From assembly GCA_016223085.1 (NCBI GenBank), contig JACRPS010000010.1, positions 248,001-312,000 on the forward strand: 64,000 bases of DNA, read 5' to 3'. Made by a program: the position numbers and the translations under genes. The notes under the pieces are model-generated. The model was not told where the DNA came from and did no database searches. It saw only the letters and a program-made list of their open reading frames with translations. Shown in pieces: positions 41,710 through 50,149 of the stretch. Position 1 is the stretch's first letter, and the number at the start of each line of letters is the position of its first letter. Source of the DNA: Chloroflexota bacterium (GTDB taxonomy: Bacteria > Chloroflexota > Anaerolineae > Aggregatilineales > Phototrophicaceae).

Positions 41710-43364
41710 GCCTGCAGCCTCTGCCGCCGCAGCCATACGGCCAGCCCGGTCAGCAGCACCAGCCCTGGCATCAGAATGACGGTGATGAAAGCGATCAAAT
41801 CCAGTGTCTGCGTGCTGACAAACACCATCGGCAGGCCAGTGGTGAACGCCTGCGGTTTGAAGTTGATGCGTTCGCCGAAGCGGGTTAACCAGGCGATGCT
41901 GTCCGTAAACAGGATACCGTTGCCGCCGGTGCCGACCATGCCATTGGTGACAAAATCGCTGTCGCCGATCAGTACGACACGCCCGTTGGTCTGCTGGATA
42001 TTGGCCCAGGCGACGGTCGTCAGCGGCCCGGGGATGTCCTGACCGGCGTCGAACTGATAGGTGTTGGTTTCCGCCAACGCGCGGAAGTTGGTTTCGCCGT
42101 AGCTGTTCTGCGAGGTCAGAATCACGCGACCGTTAGCGACATCCGGCGGCGGGCTGTCGTTCACCTCCAGCGCCCGCGCCACCGTAAACAGCGTCGGCGT
42201 TTCGTCAGAGTTGAGCCGCGCGCCGATGTCCGTGTCAGTAAAGACGGCGGCGCTGATGATGTCCAGCGGTGATTGGGCGCTGGCGCCGGGGTCGTTTTCG
42301 ACCGCTACCGCGTCCCGCGCGCGGATGCCAAACGTATCCCACAGGAAGCGGTTCAACGCGCCATCCTGCCGCAAAAACGCATCCTCGTTAAACAGCGGGT
42401 CGGCCAGAATCAGCAATGCCCCGCCGCCTTTGACATAACTGCCGAGGAGTTGAACTTCTGCCTCGGTATAGTCCTGCGTTGGGCGCGCCAGGATGATGGC
42501 TGCGGCGTTGGCCGGGATGCTGCTGCCGGACTGCGCCAAATCCGCTACGTTCAGCACCGACGTAATTACGCCGTTGGCGCGCATCCCGTCGTTTATGGCG
42601 GACAAACCCTGCTGCGACGTATCAAACGGGCTGAGCGCACCGTTGCTGGTGTCAAAATAGACCGTAAGCGTGCCGGCGGCCAGCAGGCGGGCAATCGCGC
42701 CGGTCAGGTCCCGTTCCTGGTTGGATGGTTCAGGGCCACGCTCAATCGGCACGCGCATCAGGGTATTCAGGTTGGGCGTGCCGTCCGGGTTGAGATACGA
42801 GATAAATACCGAGCCGTCCTCGGTGACGCCAAAAGCATTACGCTGGGCGGCGTTGACGTCCGGGTCAATGTACTCGCGGGTGATGCGGCCATCGGTCGCC
42901 ACCTCATACAGCCGGAAGAACTGGTCGTCCACCTCGCGCAGTTGCAGTGCGCGTGGCGAATAAAAGCCGGTGATGCGAATCGGCTGCGTCACCTGCCGCA
43001 GTATCCCCAGCGACTCGCTGCTAAGGGTGAACCGCTGGCCCTCGGTCATGTCGAGCGTCAGCACGGCGCGCTGTAAAACGATGTACGTCAGCGCGACGAT
43101 GCCGATCAGCAGCAGCGTGCCAAACACGGCGACCGTGCCGTAGCGCGCCTGTCGTCCGGTGACAAAGCCAACAAATTCCTGCGGTGACAGCAGCGCCCAC
43201 AGACCCAGACCAGCCGCGCCCGCGACCAGCAGCCCGATGATGATTGGCGTCAGCCCGCCCTGCCACAGCAGGCCGATGATGCCCAGCAGCGCCGCGCCGC
43301 CGCCGATAAAACCGGCCCACTGGCCGAGCTGGTTGCGCCGGATGATAACTGCTTCCCGACTCAT
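41706..43364 (-). CDS. GldG-family ABC-associated membrane protein
   Basis: 552 residues. N-terminal transmembrane helices (GFIGGGAALLGIIGLLW, IIIGLLVAGAAGLGLWALL, VAVFGTLLLIGIVALTYIVL) are followed by LDMTEGQRFTLS, the hallmark beginning of the GldG outer domain, then a substrate-binding-like fold (VLNVADLAQ, AAAIILARPTQDYTEAEVQLL, GGALLILADPLF) and a C-terminal transmembrane helix. ATG 43364 overlaps the permease stop codon in a TGATG arrangement with AGGTGG before it. In Bacteroidetes GldA/F/G are needed for gliding; homologues in other phyla are of unknown role, probably export or surface assembly. Confidence 0.85.
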   Translation of the reverse strand: MSREAVIIRRNQLGQWAGFIGGGAALLGIIGLLWQGGLTPIIIGLLVAGAAGLGLWALLSPQEFVGFVTGRQARYGTVAVFGTLLLIGIVALTYIVLQRAVLTLDMTEGQRFTLSSESLGILRQVTQPIRITGFYSPRALQLREVDDQFFRLYEVATDGRITREYIDPDVNAAQRNAFGVTEDGSVFISYLNPDGTPNLNTLMRVPIERGPEPSNQERDLTGAIARLLAAGTLTVYFDTSNGALSPFDTSQQGLSAINDGMRANGVITSVLNVADLAQSGSSIPANAAAIILARPTQDYTEAEVQLLGSYVKGGGALLILADPLFNEDAFLRQDGALNRFLWDTFGIRARDAVAVENDPGASAQSPLDIISAAVFTDTDIGARLNSDETPTLFTVARALEVNDSPPPDVANGRVILTSQNSYGETNFRALAETNTYQFDAGQDIPGPLTTVAWANIQQTNGRVVLIGDSDFVTNGMVGTGGNGILFTDSIAWLTRFGERINFKPQAFTTGLPMVFVSTQTLDLIAFITVILMPGLVLLTGLAVWLRRQRLQA

Positions 43365-44092
43365 CAGCGCCACCTGTGCGATTCAACAATACGGGTGGTG
43401 ATAAACAGCATCACGACCATAATCCCGGCATAATAAGCTACATCCTCGGCGCGCAGCAGGCCGACGGCAAACGATGTGCTGAAGTGGCCGCCCAGTGAAA
43501 GCTGGCGCAGCACCCGCGCCAGATCGAGATTCGCCACAATTTCCCCGGCGATGTCGCCCAGCCACAGCAGCAGCAGCACGCTCATGCTGAGGAAAGCGGC
43601 GACGATCTGGTTCTCCGTCAGCGACGAAAACAGCAGGCCAACGGCCAGCGTTGCACCGCCATACAGCCAGATGCCGATGTAGGCGCTCACGGCCAGACCC
43701 AAATCCGGCTGGGTGATTGCCAGCAGAATGAACTGGTAGGTGAAGGTCAGTAACAGCAGAATGGTGTAATAAAACCACGCACTCAGGAATTTGCCGATGA
43801 CTACTGCTGTATCGGACACCGGCGCGGTCAGCAGCAGTTCCAGCGTGCCTTCGCGGCTTTCTTCCGCCAGCATCCGCATCGTCAGCAGCGGGGCGAAGAA
43901 TACCATCGCCAGCGCCAAGAACGATGGAATCAGCGCCGGGTCGGCGGGTTTTTGTGTCAGGCTGAAGGTCAGGTCGCTGTTAAACAGCAGGCCGGTGAGC
44001 AGCAACAGGGCGAAGGCGATTAGATACGCAACGGGCGAGGCGAAATACTGCCCAACCTCGCGCCAGAAAATCGTTCCTGTTCCGCGCAGCAT
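43364..44092 (-). CDS. ABC transporter permease (GldF/NosY type)
   Basis: 242 residues, six transmembrane segments, ABC-2 type permease. Characteristic pieces are FWREVGQYFASPVAYLIAF at the start and RMLAEESREGTLELLLTAPV in the cytoplasmic loop, the coupling-helix motif of this family. It forms a translationally linked set with the ATPase (four-base gap) and the GldG-like protein (TGATG overlap). Confidence 0.9.
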   Translation of the reverse strand: MLRGTGTIFWREVGQYFASPVAYLIAFALLLLTGLLFNSDLTFSLTQKPADPALIPSFLALAMVFFAPLLTMRMLAEESREGTLELLLTAPVSDTAVVIGKFLSAWFYYTILLLLTFTYQFILLAITQPDLGLAVSAYIGIWLYGGATLAVGLLFSSLTENQIVAAFLSMSVLLLLWLGDIAGEIVANLDLARVLRQLSLGGHFSTSFAVGLLRAEDVAYYAGIMVVMLFITTRIVESHRWR

Positions 44093-44095
44093 GGG

Positions 44096-45007
44096 TTATT
44101 TCCCCCTGCCGACCAGATCGAGGAAGATGTCTTCCAGCGTCATGGCGACCGGACGCAGTTCCAGCAGGCGGTAGCCCGCCCGTGTTACCCGGTCGGCCAC
44201 TTCGCCGCGTACATCGGTGCGCGCCCTCACAACAAAACCGTTGCCCTGCGCCGTGACGGATTCAACGCCGGTCAGCGCCTTCAGCAGCTTGGCGCCGGCC
44301 TCTTTGCCCGCGCCAGCGATCTCCACGTACAGCGACAGCCCGTGCTGAAGCTGCGTCCGTAGCGTGTCTGGCGTGCCCTGCGCGATGATTTTGCCCCGGT
44401 TGATAATCACCACCCGGTCGCAGACCTGTTCCGCTTCCGACAGGATGTGCGTGCTGAACAGGACGGTGTGATGCTTGCCCAGGTCGCGCACGGCCTCGCG
44501 CACTTCGATCACCTGCTGCGGGTCAATGCCGATTGTCGGCTCGTCCAGAATCACTATCGGCGGGTCATGCACCAGCGCCTGCGCCAGCCCCAGCCGCTGC
44601 CGCAGCCCTTTTGACAGGTTGCGAACCAGCGTATTTCGGCGATCAGTGAGATGCACGCGCTCCAATACTGCGTCCACCCGCGCGCGGGGTTTCTCGACCC
44701 CCCGCAGCTTCGCCCAGAAGGTGACGTAGCCTTTAACGGTCATGTCGGGATAGACCGGCACGCGCTCCGGCAGATAACCGACGCGGCGGCGTACCTCCAG
44801 CGAATCAGCCAGCACGTCAAAGCCGGCAATTCGGGCGCTGCCTTCCGATGGCGGCATGAAACCGGTGAGCATTCGCATCGTCGTCGTTTTGCCCGCACCG
44901 TTTGGCCCCAGCAGGCCGACAACTTCGCCAGGATGGGCTTCAAACGAAATCTGGTCTACGGCCAGATGATAGCCGTAGCGTTTGGTCAGTTTATGGACTT
45001 CGATCAT
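44096..45007 (-). CDS. ABC transporter ATP-binding protein (GldA/CcmA type)
   Basis: 303 residues with Walker A GLLGPNGAGKTTTMRML (G34-T42), signature LSKGLRQRLGLAQAL, Walker B PPIVILDEPTIGIDP and the switch His in VLFSTHILSEAEQV. The C-terminal 80 residues are the regulatory extension common in ABC-2 exporters. It energises the permease encoded next. First gene of the ABC-GldG-DUF4340 operon, with a good promoter at 45074-45102 and repeat copy 8 in the leader. Confidence 0.93.
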   Translation of the reverse strand: MIEVHKLTKRYGYHLAVDQISFEAHPGEVVGLLGPNGAGKTTTMRMLTGFMPPSEGSARIAGFDVLADSLEVRRRVGYLPERVPVYPDMTVKGYVTFWAKLRGVEKPRARVDAVLERVHLTDRRNTLVRNLSKGLRQRLGLAQALVHDPPIVILDEPTIGIDPQQVIEVREAVRDLGKHHTVLFSTHILSEAEQVCDRVVIINRGKIIAQGTPDTLRTQLQHGLSLYVEIAGAGKEAGAKLLKALTGVESVTAQGNGFVVRARTDVRGEVADRVTRAGYRLLELRPVAMTLEDIFLDLVGRGK

Positions 45008-45020
45008 TCAGGATGCACCT

Positions 45021-45048
45021 GTAGGGAAACAGCATGCCGTGTCCCTAC
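45021..45048. repeat. GTAGGG palindromic repeat, copy 8
   Basis: GTAGGGAAACAGC and GCCGTGTCCCTAC flank AT, 13-bp arms with two mismatches. It lies in the transcribed leader of the ABC operon. Confidence 0.7.
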
Positions 45049-45073
45049 GGAAACCAATATTTTAACGATAAGC

Positions 45074-45102
45074 ATCCTACCGCCATCAGGGGGGCGCGTC
45101 AA
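45074..45102 (-). promoter_or_regulatory. Promoter of the ABC-GldG operon
   Basis: Minus strand TTGACG (45102-45097), 17-base spacer, TAGGAT (45079-45074). Good match and spacing; start near 45067. Confidence 0.6.
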
Positions 45103-45146
45103 GCGAATGTTTATGTTTGTGGACAAGGGATAACAAGCGGCGAACA

Positions 45147-45170
45147 GGGGCGACGGCAGCGCCTCGCCCC
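45147..45170 (-). terminator. Hairpin after the Hsp70-HEAT operon
   Basis: Minus strand GGGGCGA, 10-base loop, TCGCCCC, 11 bases after the HEAT gene stop. The T-run is poor (TGTTCGCCGCTTGTT), so termination strength is doubtful. Confidence 0.4.
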
Positions 45171-45181
45171 GCGGTGTAAAC

Positions 45182-46324
45182 TTAGGCGACCGGCATGGCG
45201 GTCTGTTTCGCCCTGGCGCGGTTGGTGACAATCTCATAAGCCACCTTTTTCACGCGGTCGTCGCTGCTGGTCAGCGCATCGTTGAGGATTTCGACCGCAG
45301 CGCGATGGCTGGGCGCATTTGGGTCGTCGTCCATCAGGCTGGTAGATACGCGCACGATCTGCGCTTTCACTTCGCTGTCCATCTCCAGATAATAAGCGCG
45401 TTTGAGGATGCCGGGGGTGCGCTCGTGGCGCAGCCACGCCAGCGGCCAGGTCACGGCCAGCCGCACACCCGGCAGGTCGTCCAGCAGGGCGGTTTCCAGC
45501 GCGTCAATCATCAGGTCAACCGCTTTGCTTTTAGCCACGTCAATTTTAAGGTAATTGGTGGCGTGGAAGAAGCCGCGTAACACCTGCTGGCGCGTTTCGC
45601 CGCCGGTGCGTCCGATCACGCCGGACAGTTCTTCCAGCCACGATTCGCCTGCCAGTTCCAGCAAACTCAGCGTGGCGGCGTATTTCACGTCGGGGTCAGG
45701 GTCGTTCATGGCCTCGCGCACCACCGGCATCGCTTCGGGTGAGTCGTTTTGGCCGAGCGCTTCCAGCGCCTTGATGCGCACTTCCGGGTCCTGCGCTTCC
45801 AGCACCACTTGCAGCACTGGAACGGCGGCGGAGTCCTGACTTTCGCGTAATCCCCAGGCCGCCGCTGCGCGCACGTTGTCCGTTTCGTGCTTCAGCACTT
45901 CGACCATCAACTGGTAGGCGTTCAGTTCACGCAGATCGCACAGTGCGTAAATTGCCGCTTCCCGCACCCGTGAATCGCTGTCCTGTAATGCTAATCGCAG
46001 CAAAGGTTCGGCGGCGAACCAGGAAAAGCCGTACAGGTGGCGGGCGGCGGTGGCACGGGTGCGCGGTTCGGGGTCGTTCAGCGCGTCCGCCAGGATTAGA
46101 CGCGCCTCGCGGTCACCGCGCCGGCTGAGCATCCTGCCGGCGTTATAACGCACGAAAAATTCTTCATTACGCAGCATCGCTGCCGCCGCTTCCAGCGACA
46201 CCGCTTCCGGCGGCAGGACGTTGAGCATCGTCGCCAGATGGCGCGGATTCAGCCGCCGCATCCCCTGTTTGACTCTGGTTTTGACTAAACGTGGTTCGCG
46301 TCCCGTGATTTCCGTTGCCATCAT
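45182..46324 (-). CDS. HEAT-repeat protein partnered with Hsp70
   Basis: 380 residues, about ten HEAT-type repeats (for example AAAMLRNEEFFVRYNAGRML, ARLILADALNDPEPRTRATA, LLRLALQDSDSRVREAAIYA, VLEAQDPEVRIKALEALGQ). A solenoid scaffold for protein-protein contact. It begins five bases after the hsp70-like gene and is surely cotranscribed. Composition matches its neighbours, unlike the HEAT gene at 31072. Possibly a cochaperone or client adaptor of the adjoining Hsp70 protein; inference from the operon only. Confidence 0.85.
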   Translation of the reverse strand: MMATEITGREPRLVKTRVKQGMRRLNPRHLATMLNVLPPEAVSLEAAAAMLRNEEFFVRYNAGRMLSRRGDREARLILADALNDPEPRTRATAARHLYGFSWFAAEPLLRLALQDSDSRVREAAIYALCDLRELNAYQLMVEVLKHETDNVRAAAAWGLRESQDSAAVPVLQVVLEAQDPEVRIKALEALGQNDSPEAMPVVREAMNDPDPDVKYAATLSLLELAGESWLEELSGVIGRTGGETRQQVLRGFFHATNYLKIDVAKSKAVDLMIDALETALLDDLPGVRLAVTWPLAWLRHERTPGILKRAYYLEMDSEVKAQIVRVSTSLMDDDPNAPSHRAAVEILNDALTSSDDRVKKVAYEIVTNRARAKQTAMPVA

Positions 46325-46329
46325 CCCCC

Positions 46330-47925
46330 CTAGTGCAGCGTCACCAGCACCACGTCTTTCAGCAGCGACCTGTTCGTTTTCAGGTCAGTGACCCGTACCC
46401 GAAGCTGGCGGCGGTCGTCAATCATAAACTCGGCTTTCAGACGGTCTTCGCCCGGCTGGCCGGGCGGGTCGAGCCGCGCCAGCATGTTCAGCGCGTTGTC
46501 TGCGTTCAGTGGCACGATCTGCTGGCCGCCCTCATTGGCCTGGGCGACAAACACGGCCTGGCCGTTTTCGTACTGTACTTCGATCATCGCCACCGAGTCC
46601 GTCTCAATCTCGCCGATGACTAACTCAACCTCGCGCTGGTCTGGATGTGCTGCGCCCAGGAACACTTCAATCGGCTGCTCGGTGGGGTAGCGGCTGCCCA
46701 TCGGGATAATTTCGTCGTAGGCGTGCTGGCCGCTGTCCGGGTCGAGATAGCGCAGGCCGTAGCTGTGGGCGAGATAATCTTCCAGGCCGTAACCGGCGGC
46801 CACCTGAAGCGCGCCTTCCGCCACCGAGGTAAACGGCTTGTCGGCATAAACGGCTGTTTCCTTAAAATACTGCCCCAGCGTGCGCTGCACCGAGGGCATC
46901 AGCGACGTGCCGCCGACCATCAGCACGTAATGAATGTCTTCCTTGAAGATGCCGCGCTGGTGGGCGACGTGCATCACTTTGTCTACCACGTGGCGCAGCG
47001 CGGTGTAGAAGCCGTTAGCTTCGAGCAGTGCTTCCAGTTCCGCGCGGGTGATGGTGATGTTGTGCGTTTTCCCCGCCTCAAACCGGATGTCGGCGCTATC
47101 CTCGGTCGAGAGCGCGATTTTTGCCAGTTCGCAGCGGGTCAGCAGGGCAGGATAGCTGCTGCCCAGGTCTTTGGTGGTTAGGTTGGCGCGTTTCAGCACA
47201 TCGGCCAGCAGCCACTGGTCAATATCGCTGCCGCCGATAACGCGCCCGGCCTTCGCAATCACCCTGGCGGTGTGCTGACCGCTGCCACCGCGCAGCAGCT
47301 TGTGCAGGAAGCCGCCGGTTTTCTCGCGGCTTTCGGGTAGCTGCACCATTGACAGGTCGAGCGTCCCGCCGCCAAAGTCAAATACCAGCACGACTGCGCC
47401 CGGCTTCGTGACGGTGTAACCGAGGGCGGCAGCAGTCGATTCGTCCACGATGCGGATTTTTTCCGGCGCGATCTCGTCCATCACCCCGTTCAGCCAGGCG
47501 AGATAGCCCTCAAACGAGGCGACCGGCGCGGTCAGCACCAACTGTTCGATGTCCCTGTCGCCATTGGGCAGGGTGCTGATGAGGCGGCGGATAAAGCTGC
47601 GTCCGGCGTCATGGTCAGTCCAGAGCGTGCCATCAATCTCACGCGGGTCAGGCGCAGGCAGGGCGACAATGCCACGCTTGAAGTTCCGAAACAGGCGGTT
47701 ATCCTTCTGCTGGTCCAGTCCCCGGTCACGCACGTGCTGGCCGACAGTGACGCTGCCTGCGCGGCCTTCGTTCACGTACAGCAGGGAGGGCACGAGCGCC
47801 GGGCGTCCATTTTCCGGCGTGTGCAGCCCCTCCGGCGCGACAATTTCCGCCGTGTTGGTGGTGTCGTTCCAGCGGGCGATGACGGTGTTGGTCGTGCCAA
47901 AGTCAATTGAATATTTATAACCCAT
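46330..47925 (-). CDS. Hsp70 family protein (DnaK-like)
   Basis: 531 residues. ATPase motifs are DFGTTNTVIARW (phosphate 1), VLVFDFGGGTLDLSMV (phosphate 2) and YVLMVGGTSLMPSVQRTLG (adenosine). A beta substrate-binding domain seems present (LGAAHPDQREVELVIGEIE), but the helical lid and C-terminal tail of true DnaK (about 620-640 residues) are missing, so it is a divergent Hsp70 rather than the main chaperone. It heads a two-gene operon with a HEAT protein, suggesting a dedicated client. Confidence 0.88.
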   Translation of the reverse strand: MGYKYSIDFGTTNTVIARWNDTTNTAEIVAPEGLHTPENGRPALVPSLLYVNEGRAGSVTVGQHVRDRGLDQQKDNRLFRNFKRGIVALPAPDPREIDGTLWTDHDAGRSFIRRLISTLPNGDRDIEQLVLTAPVASFEGYLAWLNGVMDEIAPEKIRIVDESTAAALGYTVTKPGAVVLVFDFGGGTLDLSMVQLPESREKTGGFLHKLLRGGSGQHTARVIAKAGRVIGGSDIDQWLLADVLKRANLTTKDLGSSYPALLTRCELAKIALSTEDSADIRFEAGKTHNITITRAELEALLEANGFYTALRHVVDKVMHVAHQRGIFKEDIHYVLMVGGTSLMPSVQRTLGQYFKETAVYADKPFTSVAEGALQVAAGYGLEDYLAHSYGLRYLDPDSGQHAYDEIIPMGSRYPTEQPIEVFLGAAHPDQREVELVIGEIETDSVAMIEVQYENGQAVFVAQANEGGQQIVPLNADNALNMLARLDPPGQPGEDRLKAEFMIDDRRQLRVRVTDLKTNRSLLKDVVLVTLH

Positions 47926-47971
47926 GTGGATGCAGCCTGTCGGGATGGTTGAAACCGATTCCTAATGTTCG

Positions 47972-47980
47972 ATTGTAGCA
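47972..47980 (-). promoter_or_regulatory. Extended -10 promoter of the Hsp70-HEAT operon
   Basis: TGCTACAAT on the minus strand, about 47 bases before the start codon. No heat-shock-type (CIRCE or sigma-32-like) element was noticed. Confidence 0.4.
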
Positions 47981-48026
47981 TCATCTCAATCAGGGAAAAG
48001 TTGAGGAAAAATATGGGAAACGTAAA

Positions 48027-48047
48027 GGACAGCCGTTGTGGCTGTCC
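48027..48047 (-). terminator. Terminator of the YsnF gene pair
   Basis: Minus strand GGACAGCC, 5-base loop, GGCTGTCC, then TTTACGTTT. It closes the pair 48116-50038 before the Hsp70 promoter. Confidence 0.6.
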
Positions 48048-48072
48048 AGACCAGTGAGATTATTCAAAAATG

Positions 48073-48101
48073 GTTGGGACACGGCGCCGCCGTGCCCCAC
48101 C
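48073..48101. repeat. GTAGGG palindromic repeat, diverged copy 9
   Basis: GTTGGGACACGGC and GCCGTGCCCCACC flank GCC. The outer GTAG end has drifted, but the inner arm matches copies 3 and 5. Confidence 0.5.
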
Positions 48102-48115
48102 AGCAAAATGAGCCG

Positions 48116-49363
48116 TTAGCTCACCGCATTGCGGATGCGATTCCAGGCGTGTTGAATGGCGTCCTTAAAATCTTCCCACGGTCCCTGATTGCGCGTTTCC
48201 CAGTCACGGCGGGCGTAGGATTCTACCTCGCTCCAGGTGCGGTACTGGTTGTAGCGCGGGTCGCTGGCAAGCATGTAGCCGTACTGGTACGCTGGCATGT
48301 AAACGCTGTAGTCACGCCCGCGCGAACCGTAGGTGGTGTTGTAGTGGGTACGCCAGTCGGTATCGTAGCTCTCAAACGTGCGCTGGCCGGTACGAGCGCC
48401 CATGTTATCAATTTCAACATCCTGGCGGCGCACCGTGTCCTGCACGGTCTCGGTGTGTTCGTCTACATCCTTGCGGATAACCACTTCCTCCACCACTCGC
48501 GCCTGCTTGGCGACGACCGGTTCTTCAGCGCGTTCGGTTATCTCAACGGTCTGTTCGCGCATTTCAACGGCGTTGGGGTCTACCGGGCGGTCCACCGGAT
48601 GGCGTTCCACCTTCACGTGTTCTTCCCGCAGAGTCACTTCTTCCTGAACCGGTGTCTCCTCGACGACCGTGCGCGCGCGCACTGCGCCGCGTTCGACTTC
48701 GCGCTTGCCAACCTGCAGGTCTTCCTCGATAACCTGCAGGCGGGCTTCGTTGTCATGGCCGCCCTGGCTCATCGTCCGTGTGCCCTGCGCCGACTGCGTG
48801 CCGGTGGTGTGGGCGCTGTAGCTGGTGTCGGAGGCGTCGAAACCTGTCCAGCCGCTGCGGCGCCATTCTTCGGCGCTGCGGCGGATATCCACCGGGCGGT
48901 GGCGGCTCATAATGTCCACCACGCGGTTTTCCCAGTTGTCGTCAATCTGCACTGTGACCAGCGCGCCGCCCCGGCGCACGCCTTCGGCATAATAACCGGC
49001 TTCGTCTTCATTTACACCCATGTCAACCAGGCTGCCGACAATACCGCCGGTCGCTGCACCCGCCGCCGCGCCAACCGCCGCGCCGGTCAGACCGGCCACC
49101 AGCGGCCCGGCGGCGATCACCGGCCCGATGCCGGGGATCAGCATCGCACCCAGGCCAATCAGCCCGCCCACGACGGCGCCAAACCCGGCGCCTTCACCGG
49201 CGGATACGTCATCATCGTCAGTGCCAATGTAACGCTTGTATTCGCCGGAAGCATCGTTGGCAACCAGGCTGATGCGATCACGCGAGAAGCCGGCTTCCAC
49301 CAGGTCTTCAACTACATCGCGTGCCGTGTTGAAGTCTTCGTACAGCGCAACTACTGTTTTCAT
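48116..49363 (-). CDS. General stress protein: YflT-like plus YsnF/AvaK domain
   Basis: 415 residues. The N-terminus (MKTVVALYEDFNTARDVVED, LVEAGFSRDRISLVAND) is a general-stress-17M (YflT/DUF1269-like) domain. A glycine/alanine-rich hydrophobic centre follows (GFGAVVGGLIGLGAMLIPGIG and GAAVGAAAGAATGG, probably membrane-associated), and the C-terminal half is a YsnF/AvaK (DUF2382) domain of paired charged strands (RLQVIEEDLQVGKREVERGA, ERHPVDRPVDPNAVEMREQ). The family is linked to desiccation and general stress, with unknown mechanism. It follows a second DUF2382 gene by 39 bases. Confidence 0.85.
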   Translation of the reverse strand: MKTVVALYEDFNTARDVVEDLVEAGFSRDRISLVANDASGEYKRYIGTDDDDVSAGEGAGFGAVVGGLIGLGAMLIPGIGPVIAAGPLVAGLTGAAVGAAAGAATGGIVGSLVDMGVNEDEAGYYAEGVRRGGALVTVQIDDNWENRVVDIMSRHRPVDIRRSAEEWRRSGWTGFDASDTSYSAHTTGTQSAQGTRTMSQGGHDNEARLQVIEEDLQVGKREVERGAVRARTVVEETPVQEEVTLREEHVKVERHPVDRPVDPNAVEMREQTVEITERAEEPVVAKQARVVEEVVIRKDVDEHTETVQDTVRRQDVEIDNMGARTGQRTFESYDTDWRTHYNTTYGSRGRDYSVYMPAYQYGYMLASDPRYNQYRTWSEVESYARRDWETRNQGPWEDFKDAIQHAWNRIRNAVS

Positions 49364-49402
49364 CGTTCCCTATCTCCTCTACACTCGCTTACCACTGATT
49401 GT

Positions 49403-50038
49403 TTAACCGGATGGCGTATTGCTGGATGTTTCGTCCGGTTCCAATCGCTCCACCAGAACTTCCTCTTTCCTCACCGTGACGGTTTCCGCCGCTGGCACCT
49501 GGCGCTGGTGGCGCGTAACATGGATTTCCTCTTTGAGCACCAGCCGCTTTTCGACCACCAGCATTTCTTCCATCACCGGGATGACGAGCGTATCGCCCTC
49601 CTGGCGCGGGGTGGCGGGTGCGTCCAGCACACGGTTAACCGGCACGCGCTGAACCTCCACGTCTTCCCGCAGCAGGGTTTCATCAACCGTCTGCTCCTCC
49701 TCCCGCACGATTTTGCGCACGCGCACCCGCCCGGTTTCCACCCAGCGTTTGCCAACCGCCACTGCTTCTTCGACGACTGGCAAAACAACCGCGTTGAGGT
49801 CATCGGCGCGGTGAACACGGGTTGGCTCGTTGGCGGCCTGCTGGATGCTACTGAAACTGTGCGGAAAGTAGTAGGTGCCGTTGTCACGCTTAATGAGCAG
49901 ATGGACGGGGAGCAGAACCTGTCGCCCATCGGACAGGAGCAGTGGGACGGACAGGGCCTGTTCGTTGACGTGTGCGGCTTCGATGGTGGCGCGGTCGCCG
50001 TCCCGGTCCAGTACGATGATCGGTTCTGTCTGAGCCAT
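49403..50038 (-). CDS. YsnF/AvaK (DUF2382) domain protein
   Basis: 211 residues. The N-terminal 70 residues look like a PRC-barrel-like strand set (VPLLLSDGRQVLLPVHLLIK, YYFPHSFSSI), then a DUF2382 domain with two repeats (VVLPVVEEAVAVGKRWVETG and LVIPVMEEMLVVEKRLVLKE, each ending RVRV/HVTR). It is paired with the longer YsnF protein downstream. ATG 50038 follows GGAGAGCAGGCGA; an in-frame TTG at 50071 is rejected. Confidence 0.82.
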   Translation of the reverse strand: MAQTEPIIVLDRDGDRATIEAAHVNEQALSVPLLLSDGRQVLLPVHLLIKRDNGTYYFPHSFSSIQQAANEPTRVHRADDLNAVVLPVVEEAVAVGKRWVETGRVRVRKIVREEEQTVDETLLREDVEVQRVPVNRVLDAPATPRQEGDTLVIPVMEEMLVVEKRLVLKEEIHVTRHQRQVPAAETVTVRKEEVLVERLEPDETSSNTPSG

Positions 50039-50149
50039 TCGCCTGCTCTCCGCTCGTCTGACCTCATGCAAGAGGCCGCCAATACTGAACGCTGATTGTA
50101 GTCGGGCAATATTGGACGCTCGTATAAGCAGGCTGATCGCTACGAAATG

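Noticed and set aside
48038-50095. A 685-codon plus-strand frame over the YsnF genes
   Set aside because: It is the complement of two recognisable DUF2382 genes with ribosome sites, and has no family features.
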